This document shows, in pieces, positions 26,759-35,591 of a DNA stretch of 43,927 bases. The stretch comes from Lactococcus ileimucosae (GTDB taxonomy: Bacteria > Bacillota > Bacilli > Lactobacillales > Streptococcaceae): contig NZ_CALPDE010000019.1 of assembly GCF_943193185.1 (NCBI RefSeq), forward strand, positions 1-43,927. The letters are read 5' to 3'. Within the stretch, counting starts at the first letter, position 1. The number at the start of each line of letters is the position of its first letter. Position numbers and translations under genes: made by a program. The notes under the pieces are model-generated. The model ran no database searches, was not told the origin of the DNA, and was given only the letters and a program-made list of their open reading frames with translations.

Positions 26759-26803
26759 TACAAAACTACATGGTTAACTTTTGCAATTTTTCATTGAAGG
26801 GAA

Positions 26804-26818
26804 TGTAAACGCTTTACA
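26804..26818. promoter_or_regulatory. cre-like site upstream of alsS
   Basis: TGTAAACGCTTTACA is a 15-bp palindrome with 6-bp arms. It resembles the catabolite-responsive element bound by CcpA (TGWAANCGNTNWCA), but is one base longer. It lies about 55 bp upstream of the -35 box, where CcpA more often activates than blocks; activation of alsS by CcpA is known in other Firmicutes. Confidence 0.55.
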
Positions 26819-26870
26819 ATCCGACAGCTTGTTAAAGCAGACTATATATGTGTTTGACAGGCTTCTATTT

Positions 26871-26899
26871 TTGTAAATTAAATTTTTTTCTGCTAGAAT
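26871..26899 (+). promoter_or_regulatory. Promoter of alsS
   Basis: TTGTAA (26871-26876), 17-bp spacer, TAGAAT (26894-26899) with TG one base upstream. A TTGACA at 26854-26859 with an 18-bp spacer to TTAAAT is a second candidate. Confidence 0.6.
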
Positions 26900-26940
26900 T
26901 AGTCGTGAAGATTGTGAATCTTAAATGAAATGGAGAAGAA

Positions 26941-28608
26941 ATGACTGACAAAAAATTTGGATCAGACTTAGTCGTAGATAGTTTAATCAATCATAATGTA
27001 AAATATGTTTTTGGGATTCCAGGAGCTAAAATTGACCGTGTATTTGACCGCTTGGAGCATGACTCTAAAGCACCAAAACTCATTGTGACACGTCACGAAC
27101 AGGGAGCTGCTTTCATGGCACAAGCTGTGGGGCGGATTACAGGTGAACCAGGTGTAGTTGCTGTAACTTCTGGACCAGGTGTATCAAATTTAGCAACGCC
27201 ACTCTTGACAGCAACATCTGAAGGTGATGCAATTCTTGCTATTGGAGGGCAAGTAAAACGCAGTGACCGATTGAAACGTGCTCACCAATCTATGGATAAT
27301 GCACAGATGATGGCACCTGCTTCAAAATATTCTTCCGAAATTTTGGACCCATCAACAATTTCAGAAACAATAGCTAATGCTTATCGCATAGCAAAAGCTG
27401 GTCGTGCAGGTTCAAGTTTTTTGTCCATCCCACAAGATGTAATTGACTCAGAAGTATCAGTCAATGCAATCAAGCCATTGTCAGATCCCAAGATGGGGAA
27501 TGCCTCAATTGATGACATTAACTATTTGGCACAAGCTATAAAAAATGCCATATTGCCTGTTATCCTTGTTGGTGCGGGTGGTTCAGATGAAAAAGTAGCT
27601 AAAGCTTTGCGTAACTTACTTTCACACGTCTCTATTCCTGTCGTTGAAACTTTCCAAGGTGCGGGTGTAATTTCGCGTGACCTTGAACACACATTCTTCG
27701 GTCGTATCGGACTTTTCCGTAACCAACCTGGAGATATGTTGCTCAAACGTTCAGACTTAGTCATCGCTGTTGGTTATGACCCCATCGAGTATGAAGCACG
27801 CAACTGGAATGCTGAAATTGATAGCCGTATCGTCGTTATTGACAATGCAATTGCTGAGATTGATACATACTACCAACCAGAACGGGAGTTGATTGGTGAT
27901 ATCGCTCAAACATTGGAAAATCTTTTACCAGCAGTACGGGGTTACAATCTGCCAGAAGGTTCTGTTGAATACCTTAAAGGTTTACGTGACGTGATTAATC
28001 AGCACGAGTTTGACGTCGAAGCAGCTGAAGAAGGACGTTTGCACCCTCTTGACTTGGTAAGTACTTTCCAAGAAGTAGTCAAAGATGATGAGACTGTAAC
28101 CGTTGATGTTGGTTCACTCTACATCTGGATGGCACGTTACTTCCGTTCTTACGAGCCACGTCACTTGCTTTTCTCGAACGGCATGCAAACACTAGGTATT
28201 GCTTTACCATGGGGAATTACAGCTGCTTTGCTTCGTCCAGGACATAAGGTTTATTCTCATTCTGGTGATGGAGGTTTCCTCTTTACAGGTCAAGAGCTTG
28301 AAGTTGCGGTTCGCCTTAATTTGCCATTAATTCACATCATCTGGAATGATGGACACTATGATATGGTTAAATTCCAAGAAGAGAAAAAATATGGCCGGGC
28401 TGCAGGTGTTAACTTTGGCAGCGTTGACTACGTGAAATATGCGGAAGCTATGGGAGCTACAGGCCATCGTGTACACAATGCAAAAGAACTGAAAGAACTT
28501 CTAGAATCTATTCCTAACACAACTGGACCAGTCGTGATTGACGTTCCTATTGATTATTCGGATAATATTAAATTGGCAGACACGCTTTTGCCTGAGGAAT
28601 TTTATTGA
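26941..28608 (+). CDS. alsS: Catabolic acetolactate synthase
   Basis: Thiamine-diphosphate enzyme joining two pyruvates to acetolactate, the first step to acetoin and diacetyl in lactococci. The 555 residues match the catabolic (FAD-independent) AlsS class, and almost every block agrees with lactococcal Als. Seen: N-terminal YVFGIPGAKIDRVFD with the catalytic glutamate region RHEQGAAFMAQA, GGQVKRSDRLKRAHQSMDNA, and the thiamine-diphosphate motif SGDGGFLFTGQELE ... WNDGHYDMVKFQ. No regulatory small subunit (ilvN) or biosynthetic genes are adjacent. It is monocistronic, between its own promoter and terminator, with GGAG before ATG. Confidence 0.97.
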   Translation: MTDKKFGSDLVVDSLINHNVKYVFGIPGAKIDRVFDRLEHDSKAPKLIVTRHEQGAAFMAQAVGRITGEPGVVAVTSGPGVSNLATPLLTATSEGDAILAIGGQVKRSDRLKRAHQSMDNAQMMAPASKYSSEILDPSTISETIANAYRIAKAGRAGSSFLSIPQDVIDSEVSVNAIKPLSDPKMGNASIDDINYLAQAIKNAILPVILVGAGGSDEKVAKALRNLLSHVSIPVVETFQGAGVISRDLEHTFFGRIGLFRNQPGDMLLKRSDLVIAVGYDPIEYEARNWNAEIDSRIVVIDNAIAEIDTYYQPERELIGDIAQTLENLLPAVRGYNLPEGSVEYLKGLRDVINQHEFDVEAAEEGRLHPLDLVSTFQEVVKDDETVTVDVGSLYIWMARYFRSYEPRHLLFSNGMQTLGIALPWGITAALLRPGHKVYSHSGDGGFLFTGQELEVAVRLNLPLIHIIWNDGHYDMVKFQEEKKYGRAAGVNFGSVDYVKYAEAMGATGHRVHNAKELKELLESIPNTTGPVVIDVPIDYSDNIKLADTLLPEEFY

Positions 28609-28660
28609 TAATGTATAACCAGAATTGTGAAGAAATAAGTGCAGTATAGTTTATATCTAT

Positions 28661-28696
28661 AATCTTCCCTCTTACTAAAGAGGGGGATTTTTTGAT
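28661..28696 (+). terminator. alsS terminator
   Basis: AATCTTCCCTCTT and AAGAGGGGGATT pair around a short loop, followed by TTTTTTGATG. It closes alsS. Confidence 0.85.
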
Positions 28697-28981
28697 GATT
28701 TTTCCAAAAATAAAAAGTGTTATTGAAAGCAGATTTAACTGGAACATTAAAATGTTAGAGTAAACTCCTAGATTATCCAATTGAGATAAGCAAGGAATTA
28801 AAGGTTGTGATATAATTTACGAGGAAGGAAAGTAGAACTTTTAGAAAAATACATGAATATGAGTATAAAAACAGGGGGCATACTTTTTTGGAAGTAAGTG
28901 TACTGTTTTTCCGTCAAGAAAGTACTTCTGTAAAAAAAATAACTCAGTAAAGTAGGCAGAAAATAGCAGAGGAGCAATACT
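28697..28981 (+). other. Gene-free stretch with promoter before the GmrSD-like gene
   Basis: No coding sequence is seen. An extended -10 box TGATATAAT ends near 28817 (no good -35) and would start a leader of about 155 nt. AGAGGAG lies eight bases before the ATG at 28982. Confidence 0.5.
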
Positions 28982-31030
28982 ATGGAATCAAATCCTAGAA
29001 AATTATTGGACGAATTTATTCCCGAAGCAATGGGAAAACAATTTGTTATACCTGTGTATCAACGTAAGTACACATGGACTGTTAAAAAACAACTTGTACA
29101 ACTGAAAAAAGATTTGATTAAACTTATTGAAGATGAAAGCAGCCAAAAACAACATTTTTTAGGGACAATTGTGTATCTTGAGAATATTGTTGATTATAAA
29201 ACTGAACGATCTGTAGTAGATGGACAACAGCGGTTAGTGACGATGTTTTTGATTGCTCATGCAATGAAATCAATTGCCGAAAATGAATACCGTGCACGCG
29301 AGATTGATGAAACTTATCTTCAAAATTATTCTGAAAAAATGGGGAGCAGATACAGGCAGCGACTCTATCCATCCGTAGCTGATGGAAATGACTATCTCAT
29401 CATAGCTGAGGGTAGATATGATGAGATTGATAAGGAAAGCGAGAGTAATATTGTCCGTAACTTTTTGTATTTCCAATCTGAATTAAGAAGCTTAGTTCAG
29501 GAGTATACTTTTGATAGAGTTTTATATGCTTTGAAAAGATTTTCTATAGTCTATATTAAGTTGGACGAACGCGACAATGCACAACAGATTTTTGAGAGTA
29601 TTAATTCAACTGGCGAGAGGTTAACCGCCTCAGATTTAATTCGAAACTTCATTATGATGGATAAATCAAATGAAGAGCAAACAACTTTATATACAACGTA
29701 TTGGCGGAGATTAGAAGAAGTATTCAATGATTCAAGAGCCATGGAAGATTTTTTCAGATATTATCTCGCAGCAATAACAGGTAAATACTCTGCAAAACAT
29801 GTTTTGTATCAAGCATTTAAAGACTATTGGTATGAAGAACGTGAAAAATCTAGCGATGCGAAGTTACTGGAAAAACTTGTGAGATACTCTAACTACTTCG
29901 CTTCTCTTTATTACAAAAAACCAACAGGTAAATATTCAGAAATACAAAGTGATTTTCAAAGTTTGGAAAGTATGATGCCCGCTCCGTTCGTTTTAGAGCT
30001 ATCGGAATGGTACTATAAAGATCAGCTGATTACTGAAGAACAATATTTTGAAGTTATCAAAGTATTGAACAATTATCAAATTCGTCGATATTTCAATGGT
30101 GATGACACAAGTAGAATATCTAAGGCATTTCCCACCTACATAAAGAACGTACAGAGATACGCTGAAAAGAGTGGCTTTGAACATATTGTTGATATTGTTA
30201 TCTATGTTTTAGTTACTCGAAATCAATCTAACAATATGGCTGTACCAACAGATAAATCTTTGAAAGCCAATCTTTTAAATGCTAATGCGTATACCATGAG
30301 ATTAACACGGTGGTTGCTGGAAAAAATAGAAAATAATGACAATTCTGCGACTCTTGATATGAGTAAGCTGTCCATTGAGCATATTATGCCACAGACCAGC
30401 ACGCATTATTGGGAAGAAAAAGCTGATGCAGCGGGTGAGGATTACACTGGTCTAGTCAATACCATTGGTAATCTAACTCTTGTTAGCAAGCCTGACAATT
30501 CTGCTGCGGGAAATAAAGATTTTGAGACCAAGAAGAAAATTTTTGAAGACACTCTTCATATCCGTATGAATAAAAGTTTATATGAAATGACCGAATGGAC
30601 ATCAAAATCAATTACAGATAGAAGTGTAGAATTAATCCATAGACTAATTTCTATGTACCCCTACTTACGGTCAAATGGTAATTACAAGTACGATGCTTCT
30701 CGAAACATTTTTCTAGAAGCTCAAGGCATAAAGGCAAGTGGATATTTGCATGAAAATGGGACGGTTACGATATACTCAGGTTCAGAAATATACTCTAAAA
30801 TAAAAAATATTTCTTCAGATTACCTAGGTGAAACCAGACAAGAATTGTTAAATAATGGCGTTATTGAAGAAGCAATTGGGGGCTTACAATTCGTTCAAGA
30901 TTATACAACTTCCTCTGTTTCTAAAGCAGCAGCACTACTTCTTGGCGGCAGCAGAAATGGTTGGGAATATTGGAAGGATGAAAACGGGATTATCCTCAAT
31001 GAGTCGCTCCGAAAGAAAAATAAGATTTAA
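28982..31030 (+). CDS. GmrSD-like DUF262/DUF1524/DUF4357 protein, probable defence nuclease
   Basis: A 682-residue single-chain protein. Residues about 10-230 are a DUF262 (ParB/Srx-like NTP-using) domain with IPVYQRKYTW (23-32) and DGQQR (80-84). Residues about 430-545 are a DUF1524 HNH-type nuclease with IEHIMPQ near 467 and NTIGNLTLV, the conserved His and Asn of the fold. The last 90 residues match DUF4357 (AAALLLGG...NGWEYWKDENG). In the GmrSD family these domains cut modified, chiefly glucosylated, phage DNA. Catalytic residues appear intact. No methylase or partner gene is adjacent, so it would work alone. It has its own promoter and terminator. Confidence 0.88.
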   Translation: MESNPRKLLDEFIPEAMGKQFVIPVYQRKYTWTVKKQLVQLKKDLIKLIEDESSQKQHFLGTIVYLENIVDYKTERSVVDGQQRLVTMFLIAHAMKSIAENEYRAREIDETYLQNYSEKMGSRYRQRLYPSVADGNDYLIIAEGRYDEIDKESESNIVRNFLYFQSELRSLVQEYTFDRVLYALKRFSIVYIKLDERDNAQQIFESINSTGERLTASDLIRNFIMMDKSNEEQTTLYTTYWRRLEEVFNDSRAMEDFFRYYLAAITGKYSAKHVLYQAFKDYWYEEREKSSDAKLLEKLVRYSNYFASLYYKKPTGKYSEIQSDFQSLESMMPAPFVLELSEWYYKDQLITEEQYFEVIKVLNNYQIRRYFNGDDTSRISKAFPTYIKNVQRYAEKSGFEHIVDIVIYVLVTRNQSNNMAVPTDKSLKANLLNANAYTMRLTRWLLEKIENNDNSATLDMSKLSIEHIMPQTSTHYWEEKADAAGEDYTGLVNTIGNLTLVSKPDNSAAGNKDFETKKKIFEDTLHIRMNKSLYEMTEWTSKSITDRSVELIHRLISMYPYLRSNGNYKYDASRNIFLEAQGIKASGYLHENGTVTIYSGSEIYSKIKNISSDYLGETRQELLNNGVIEEAIGGLQFVQDYTTSSVSKAAALLLGGSRNGWEYWKDENGIILNESLRKKNKI

Positions 31031-31083
31031 TTTAAAAGTCGGGTTTTGAAAAGAAGATCAAGAACAAGTGGAAAGCAAAGGTG

Positions 31084-31120
31084 AAGGGCAAGTTACATGT
31101 TGTAGCTGCTCTTTTTATTT
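31084..31120 (+). terminator. Terminator after the GmrSD-like gene
   Basis: AGGGCAAGTTACA and TGTAGCTGCTCT pair over about 12 positions with one bulge and wobbles, followed by TTTTTATTTT. Confidence 0.7.
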
Positions 31121-31182
31121 TGCATTTTTTTAAATAAGCTTTCTTAAAAAAAGAGACAACTTATCAAGCTTTACAAATACAG

Positions 31183-31212
31183 TTCAAATGTAAATGGTCA
31201 AGACTGTATAAT
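31183..31212 (+). promoter_or_regulatory. Candidate promoter of the cyl-type operon
   Basis: TTCAAA (31183-31188), 18-bp spacer, TATAAT (31207-31212). It leaves a leader of about 235 nt before cylD that has no ORF I can support and no cylX equivalent. The rest of the region is AT-rich, so a closer promoter cannot be excluded. Confidence 0.5.
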
Positions 31213-31396
31213 TATTATACAAATATATTAACAAGACGGAGTCTGAGAGAATCACACGGATAATAACTTAAAATAATGTTGCGAATTATTCGGTGAAAGC
31301 GATGGAAAACTTATCAAGTAGAACTGTTTTTTGTATGAAGCAATAATTTTTTTTACAGCTATAGTGATAAAAGAATTTTTTTGTCGTACAAATAAA

Positions 31397-31410
31397 TGTA
31401 AGCGGTATTA
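31397..31410. promoter_or_regulatory. cre-like site in the cyl leader
   Basis: TGTAAGCGGTATTA matches the CcpA consensus TGWAANCGNTNWCA at every position but one. It lies downstream of the candidate promoter and 43 bp before the cylD start, where CcpA binding would act as a roadblock to transcription. Confidence 0.45.
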
Positions 31411-31452
31411 TTGTTCAAAAAGCTAGAATATTTTTTAAGGAGGATGAGAAAT

Positions 31453-32274
31453 TTGTCAAAAATATTAGTGTATGGTGGTCAAGGAAACGTTAGACTACAA
31501 GATTTGATTCGCTTATCCCAATCAGCTGCAGGACGAGACATTCTTGAAAACTTAGAGCTGACTAACAAGCATTCCCATACATATTTCCAAAGCATTTTAA
31601 AAAATGAAGTAGTGCTATCCGATAATTATGCCTCAATGCTGGGAACATTTATATATAATTTGTGGCGAACTTCGGAGTATGAACTATCGGATATTACTTG
31701 TTTTTCTTCGCATAGTGCAGGAATATTCAATGTACTGATGGCAAGTGATTCAGCCAGTTTTGAAAATATTGTGTCGTTCATTGAAAAACGGGCCGAATTA
31801 GTGAACTCCCTGGAATGTAAAGAAGAAATGTGGCTTGTTGCTACAGCTTCTATGGAAAAACTAAGGGACGTTATTGCGGGCATAAGTTTTGTGGAATTAG
31901 CTATCACTACCAGCTCCACTACAGGGGTCCTTGCTTTTTCGGAAGAAAACAGGGACAAATTTGTAGATAGAGTAGAATCAGCTGATTTACTGATAAAACT
32001 TAAAAAGTTGGGACTAAAAGTTCCTTATCATACAAAGTTTCTTCGAGCAATAAAAGAAGAATATATTCAACTTGTTAAAAATCTTGATATTCAGCAAAAC
32101 AATGCTTTTAAATATATCTATATGTCTTCTCAGCTTGAAGAAGAAATTATAAACCAGCTGACCCAAGAATTTAAGTGGTACAGAATTTTAAAAGAACTTG
32201 TAAAGAAAAATTTATTAATAGAGGACTTATCTCCCAATAGATTTATTCTGAAACAAGTAAAACTACTCAATTAA
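31453..32274 (+). CDS. cylD: CylD-type malonyl-CoA:ACP transacylase
   Basis: First gene of the polyene operon; 273 residues, FabD-like fold. It should load malonyl units onto AcpC. I start it at TTG 31453 (MSKILVYGGQGN), nine bases after AAGGAGG; the ATG at 31444 touches that ribosome binding site and is too close. Seen: GGQGN at the N terminus (FabD GQGSQ), the nucleophile serine in SSHSAG (FabD has GHSLG), and VPYHTKF with the catalytic histidine. The altered nucleophile elbow sets it apart from housekeeping FabD. Equivalent by family and position to cylD of group B Streptococcus. Confidence 0.85.
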   Translation: MSKILVYGGQGNVRLQDLIRLSQSAAGRDILENLELTNKHSHTYFQSILKNEVVLSDNYASMLGTFIYNLWRTSEYELSDITCFSSHSAGIFNVLMASDSASFENIVSFIEKRAELVNSLECKEEMWLVATASMEKLRDVIAGISFVELAITTSSTTGVLAFSEENRDKFVDRVESADLLIKLKKLGLKVPYHTKFLRAIKEEYIQLVKNLDIQQNNAFKYIYMSSQLEEEIINQLTQEFKWYRILKELVKKNLLIEDLSPNRFILKQVKLLN

Positions 32275-32300
32275 AGAAAAAAATTAAGAGAAGGAGAAAT

Positions 32301-33023
32301 ATGAAAGTAGCAATTGTAACAGGCGGCACGAGAGGCATTGGGCGATCGGTAAGTATTGAGCTCCATAAAGAGGGGTATAAAGTTGTTGCTTTATATCAAG
32401 GAAATAGAGCAGCTGCACAATCCTTGACAGATGAATACCCTGATATAGAGGTTCAAACATGTGATGTCTCGAAAGAAAAAGATGTTTCCAAAATTATTAA
32501 AACAATCTATGAGACATATGGCCGAATTGATTGCCTAATTAATAATGCAGGAATTACCCGAGATGGGTATTTCTTAATGATGTCTACTGAAAAATGGGAA
32601 ACTGTTTTAAATGTGAACATACTAGGAGCGGTAAATACTTCTAAATCTGTTTTAAGGTATATGAAGATTAAAAAAAATGGTGGCAAAATTGTCAATATTT
32701 CTTCGACAAGTGGAGTCGCAGGGCAGATTGGACAAGCTAACTACTCGGCAACAAAGGGAGCAATTGTTTCCTTAACTAAATCCTTGGCTAAAGAATTTGC
32801 AGCTGACAATATTAACGTGAATTGTGTAAGTCCTGGATTCATTAATACAGATATGACAAGTAACTTAAAAAATAAAGCGGCGATTATTGAGAACTTAATA
32901 CCACCTCAACGGTTTGGAGACCCTCAGGAGGTTGCATGGTTAGTCGCATTTTTAAGCAGTGATAAAGCAAACTATATTACAGGCAAGAACTTTGTAATAG
33001 ATGGAGGAATGATTAATGATTGA
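32301..33023 (+). CDS. cylG: CylG-type 3-oxoacyl-ACP reductase
   Basis: A 240-residue short-chain dehydrogenase that reduces the beta-keto group in each elongation cycle using NADPH. Motifs: TGGTRGIG (residues 7-14), NNAGITRDG, catalytic NISSTSG serine, and YSATKGA with tyrosine and lysine near residues 147-151. C terminus FVIDGGM is typical of FabG. AAGGAG precedes ATG. It overlaps acpC by 8 bp. Function within polyene assembly is assigned from the operon; the enzyme itself would be called FabG elsewhere. Confidence 0.9.
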   Translation: MKVAIVTGGTRGIGRSVSIELHKEGYKVVALYQGNRAAAQSLTDEYPDIEVQTCDVSKEKDVSKIIKTIYETYGRIDCLINNAGITRDGYFLMMSTEKWETVLNVNILGAVNTSKSVLRYMKIKKNGGKIVNISSTSGVAGQIGQANYSATKGAIVSLTKSLAKEFAADNINVNCVSPGFINTDMTSNLKNKAAIIENLIPPQRFGDPQEVAWLVAFLSSDKANYITGKNFVIDGGMIND

Positions 33024-33309
33024 TTGGAAAACTGAAAAAGAAAATATTGAAAAGCGTATAGTAATTGAAGAAAAAATAAAGACAATTTTGGTTGATTCTT
33101 TGATGTTAGATCTAGATAAAAAACTGATTCAAAATGACCAACCATTATTTGGTAGAGGATTAGAATTAGATTCGATTGACGCTTTAGAACTGTCTATTGG
33201 AATTTCTACCGAGTTTGGAATTGCCTTATCAGATGATGACATGTCCATCTTTTCTTCCATTAACAAATTAACAGATTATATTATAGAAAACCAACTTATA
33301 GAGGAGTGA
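33016..33309 (+). CDS. acpC: Acyl carrier protein of the polyene pathway
   Basis: A 97-residue carrier protein, a little longer than fatty-acid ACPs (about 78) because of a charged N-terminal lead of about 18 residues. The phosphopantetheine serine is S53 in LELDSIDALELS, the family LDSLD motif. It should carry the growing chain after activation by CylK. GGAGGA lies six bases before ATG 33016, inside the end of cylG. It ends four bases before the cylZ ribosome binding site is used, keeping the genes coupled. Confidence 0.92.
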   Translation: MIDWKTEKENIEKRIVIEEKIKTILVDSLMLDLDKKLIQNDQPLFGRGLELDSIDALELSIGISTEFGIALSDDDMSIFSSINKLTDYIIENQLIEE

Positions 33310-33311
33310 TA

Positions 33312-33797
33312 ATGAAAAAGCTGAATATTATGCAAATTATGGCATTTCTTCCACACGCTTATCCTTTTCTATTGATTGATTCAGTTGAAAATTATAGTGG
33401 AGGAGAAATTTCATGTAAAAAGAATGTAACCATCAATGAGCCGTTTTTCCAAGGACATTTCCCCAAACAACCTATTATGCCGGGAGTTTTACTGATTGAA
33501 TGCGGCGCCCAAGCTGCAGCATTAATGTATATTTTGGATAGCTTATCTGAGCAAGGAAATATTAGTGACATAGATTTTGCAAAATTATGTTTGGAAGAAA
33601 ATTTATCGGATAAGGTAGGATATTTGGCAAGCATCAAAAATTTCAAGTTGAAAGCTTTAGTATTCCCTGGGAATGCTTTAAATATTAGATGTAGGAGCTT
33701 AATTAAACTGGGTAAGCTTTCAGAAATTGAGGTGAGAATAACAAATGACTCAGGTAAAGAAGTAGCTTCAGGAAGGATTTTGGTCTCGCAAAAATGA
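33312..33797 (+). CDS. cylZ: CylZ-type 3-hydroxyacyl-ACP dehydratase
   Basis: A 161-residue FabZ-like hotdog dehydratase. Catalytic His15 is in LPHAYPFLLID and the catalytic glutamate E63 is in MPGVLLIECGAQAAA; GHFPKQPIMPG is also present. Without an enoyl reductase in the operon, each dehydration would leave a double bond, which fits a conjugated polyene product. Start ATG 33312 follows GAGGAG by five bases; the GTG at 33306 is part of that ribosome binding site. It overlaps cylA by 4 bp. Confidence 0.9.
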   Translation: MKKLNIMQIMAFLPHAYPFLLIDSVENYSGGEISCKKNVTINEPFFQGHFPKQPIMPGVLLIECGAQAAALMYILDSLSEQGNISDIDFAKLCLEENLSDKVGYLASIKNFKLKALVFPGNALNIRCRSLIKLGKLSEIEVRITNDSGKEVASGRILVSQK

Positions 33798-34702
33798 AAA
33801 TTACTTTAACAGATATTCAAAAAAAATATGGAGATTTTGAAGTCCTCAAAGGCATATCAACGGAATTTGAGGAAGGAAAGTTTTATGGTTTATTAGGGCC
33901 AAACGGGGCAGGAAAGACAACATTATTCAACATCTTAATTCAATCAACGCATAAAACTTCAGGACGTATTGAATGGCAAATTGGCGGAGAAAAAGTTAAA
34001 GCAGACAGCTTTTATCACCATGTTGGAATTGTTTTTCAATCCAGTCGTTTAGATGAACGTTTGACAGTCGAAGAAAATCTGATTACACGAGGCGCCTTAT
34101 ATGGTTTAAATAAGAGTCAAGTCTTTCAGAGTTTAAAAAAAATTGAAGAATATTTATCTATTAAAGAATTAAGAACACGGCGTTATGGAATGCTTTCAGG
34201 AGGCCAAAAAAGAAAAGTAGACATTGCAAGAGCTCTGCTACACAATCCCTCTATTCTTCTTCTTGATGAACCAACAACTGGGCTAGACCCTAAGTCCAGA
34301 AATGACTTGTGGAAAGCTATTTATGAACTGAATAAAAAGGCAAGGATGACAATAATTTTGATTACACATTATCTAGAAGAGATGGCTTTCTGTGATCGTT
34401 TAAATGTCTTAATTCAGGGAAAACTCCACTACTCAGGTTCCATTGAAGGCTTTATAGAAAAAAATTCTTCGACAAACTTGGAAATTACATTGAAAAATTC
34501 AAACGCCCTTTTATCTGATATGTTTAACCTGTCTCCCATAAGAAAGAATGAAAAAGAATACATTTATCAGAATGTAACAATGGCTCAAATATTGAGCATT
34601 CTCTCTTCTAACCAGTTGCTCATTGAAACTTTCGAAGTTAAAAATGCAACGTTAGAAGTTGCCTATTTAAACCTATTAAACGAAATACAAGGAGGAGTTT
34701 AA
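33794..34702 (+). CDS. cylA: CylA-type ABC transporter ATP-binding protein
   Basis: A 302-residue ATPase, partner of the following permease. Walker A GPNGAGKTT near residue 35, Q-loop region VFQSSRLDERLTVEE, signature LSGGQKRKVDIARAL, Walker B ILLLDEPTTGLD and H-loop THYLEE are all intact. The C-terminal 80 residues match the DUF4162-like tail seen on drug and antibiotic exporters. In streptococci CylA/CylB are linked to export of, or resistance to, the haemolysin and to multidrug transport. ATG overlaps the cylZ stop (ATGA). Confidence 0.92.
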   Translation: MKITLTDIQKKYGDFEVLKGISTEFEEGKFYGLLGPNGAGKTTLFNILIQSTHKTSGRIEWQIGGEKVKADSFYHHVGIVFQSSRLDERLTVEENLITRGALYGLNKSQVFQSLKKIEEYLSIKELRTRRYGMLSGGQKRKVDIARALLHNPSILLLDEPTTGLDPKSRNDLWKAIYELNKKARMTIILITHYLEEMAFCDRLNVLIQGKLHYSGSIEGFIEKNSSTNLEITLKNSNALLSDMFNLSPIRKNEKEYIYQNVTMAQILSILSSNQLLIETFEVKNATLEVAYLNLLNEIQGGV

Positions 34703-34703
34703 G

Positions 34704-35591
34704 ATGCTTTCTTTAGTCAAACGTAATATTCTTGTATATATACGAGATAAAATGGCCTTTTTCATGTCTTTTCTTTCTGTAGTAATCTTGTTGGTACTGT
34801 ATCAAGTGTTTTTGGGACAAATTCAACTGGATGCTATAAAAGAAAGTATGGGAACAGCAACAGTGTCTTCTCCTGTGATTCATATGGTAAATCTATGGCT
34901 GGTTGCTGGTTTAACGACGATTGTTTCTTTAACAAGTACTTTAGGGGCTTTTAGTGTTATGGTTTCTGATAGGGAAAAAAAATTGAATGAAGATTTTGAA
35001 ATCAGCAGTTGCCCATCATGGAAACTTGAATTATCTTATATCATTGCTGCTGTCATACTAGGTACTCTTGTTACGATTCTTTGTTTTTTCTTTGGGGTAT
35101 TACTGTTCAATGGCTTCAATTATCTTCAGATATTTAGCTTTCCAGATTTTCTGAAAATATTAGGGTTAATTGTGATGAGCTGCTTGCTTTCTGCAGCGAT
35201 TGTACTTCCTTTCTTGTCTCTTATTAAGAGTGGGTCTGCCTTCAGCACATTGAGTACAATTATCGGTACATTAATTGGTTTTTTATCTGGAGTTTATATC
35301 GCTATTGGTTCTGTTGGCAGTGTTTTAGCTCAAGTTATGACATGGTTTCCAATGACTCAAATGAATGCCATGTTAAAAAATGTATTGATGTCGCATAGTC
35401 TACACAAGGTTTTTGCAGAAGCACCACAGTCCGTGGAAAATGAGTATAAAATTTCCTATGGGCTTGCCTTAAGAACAATAAATAATCATACACTTTCCAA
35501 TAACGAGATGCTTTTATATGTTTCAATGTGTATGATTGGACTATTGACTATCTATATGCTTCTTAAAAAAGGTATGAGATATGGAAAATGA
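34704..35591 (+). CDS. cylB: CylB-type ABC-2 transporter permease
   Basis: A 295-residue membrane protein with six predicted helices: about 18-38, 58-85, 110-135, 140-170, 175-205 and a final one near 270-290. The layout is that of ABC-2 (drug/daunorubicin-type) permeases. GGAGG lies seven bases before ATG and the gene begins one base after cylA. It overlaps cylE by 11 bp. With CylA it should form the exporter for the polyene. Confidence 0.88.
   Translation: MLSLVKRNILVYIRDKMAFFMSFLSVVILLVLYQVFLGQIQLDAIKESMGTATVSSPVIHMVNLWLVAGLTTIVSLTSTLGAFSVMVSDREKKLNEDFEISSCPSWKLELSYIIAAVILGTLVTILCFFFGVLLFNGFNYLQIFSFPDFLKILGLIVMSCLLSAAIVLPFLSLIKSGSAFSTLSTIIGTLIGFLSGVYIAIGSVGSVLAQVMTWFPMTQMNAMLKNVLMSHSLHKVFAEAPQSVENEYKISYGLALRTINNHTLSNNEMLLYVSMCMIGLLTIYMLLKKGMRYGK

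Noticed and set aside
31300-31350. Short ORF (14 codons) in the cyl leader as a cylX equivalent
   Set aside because: It is too short, lacks a convincing ribosome binding site, and shows no similarity I can recognise to any cyl product.
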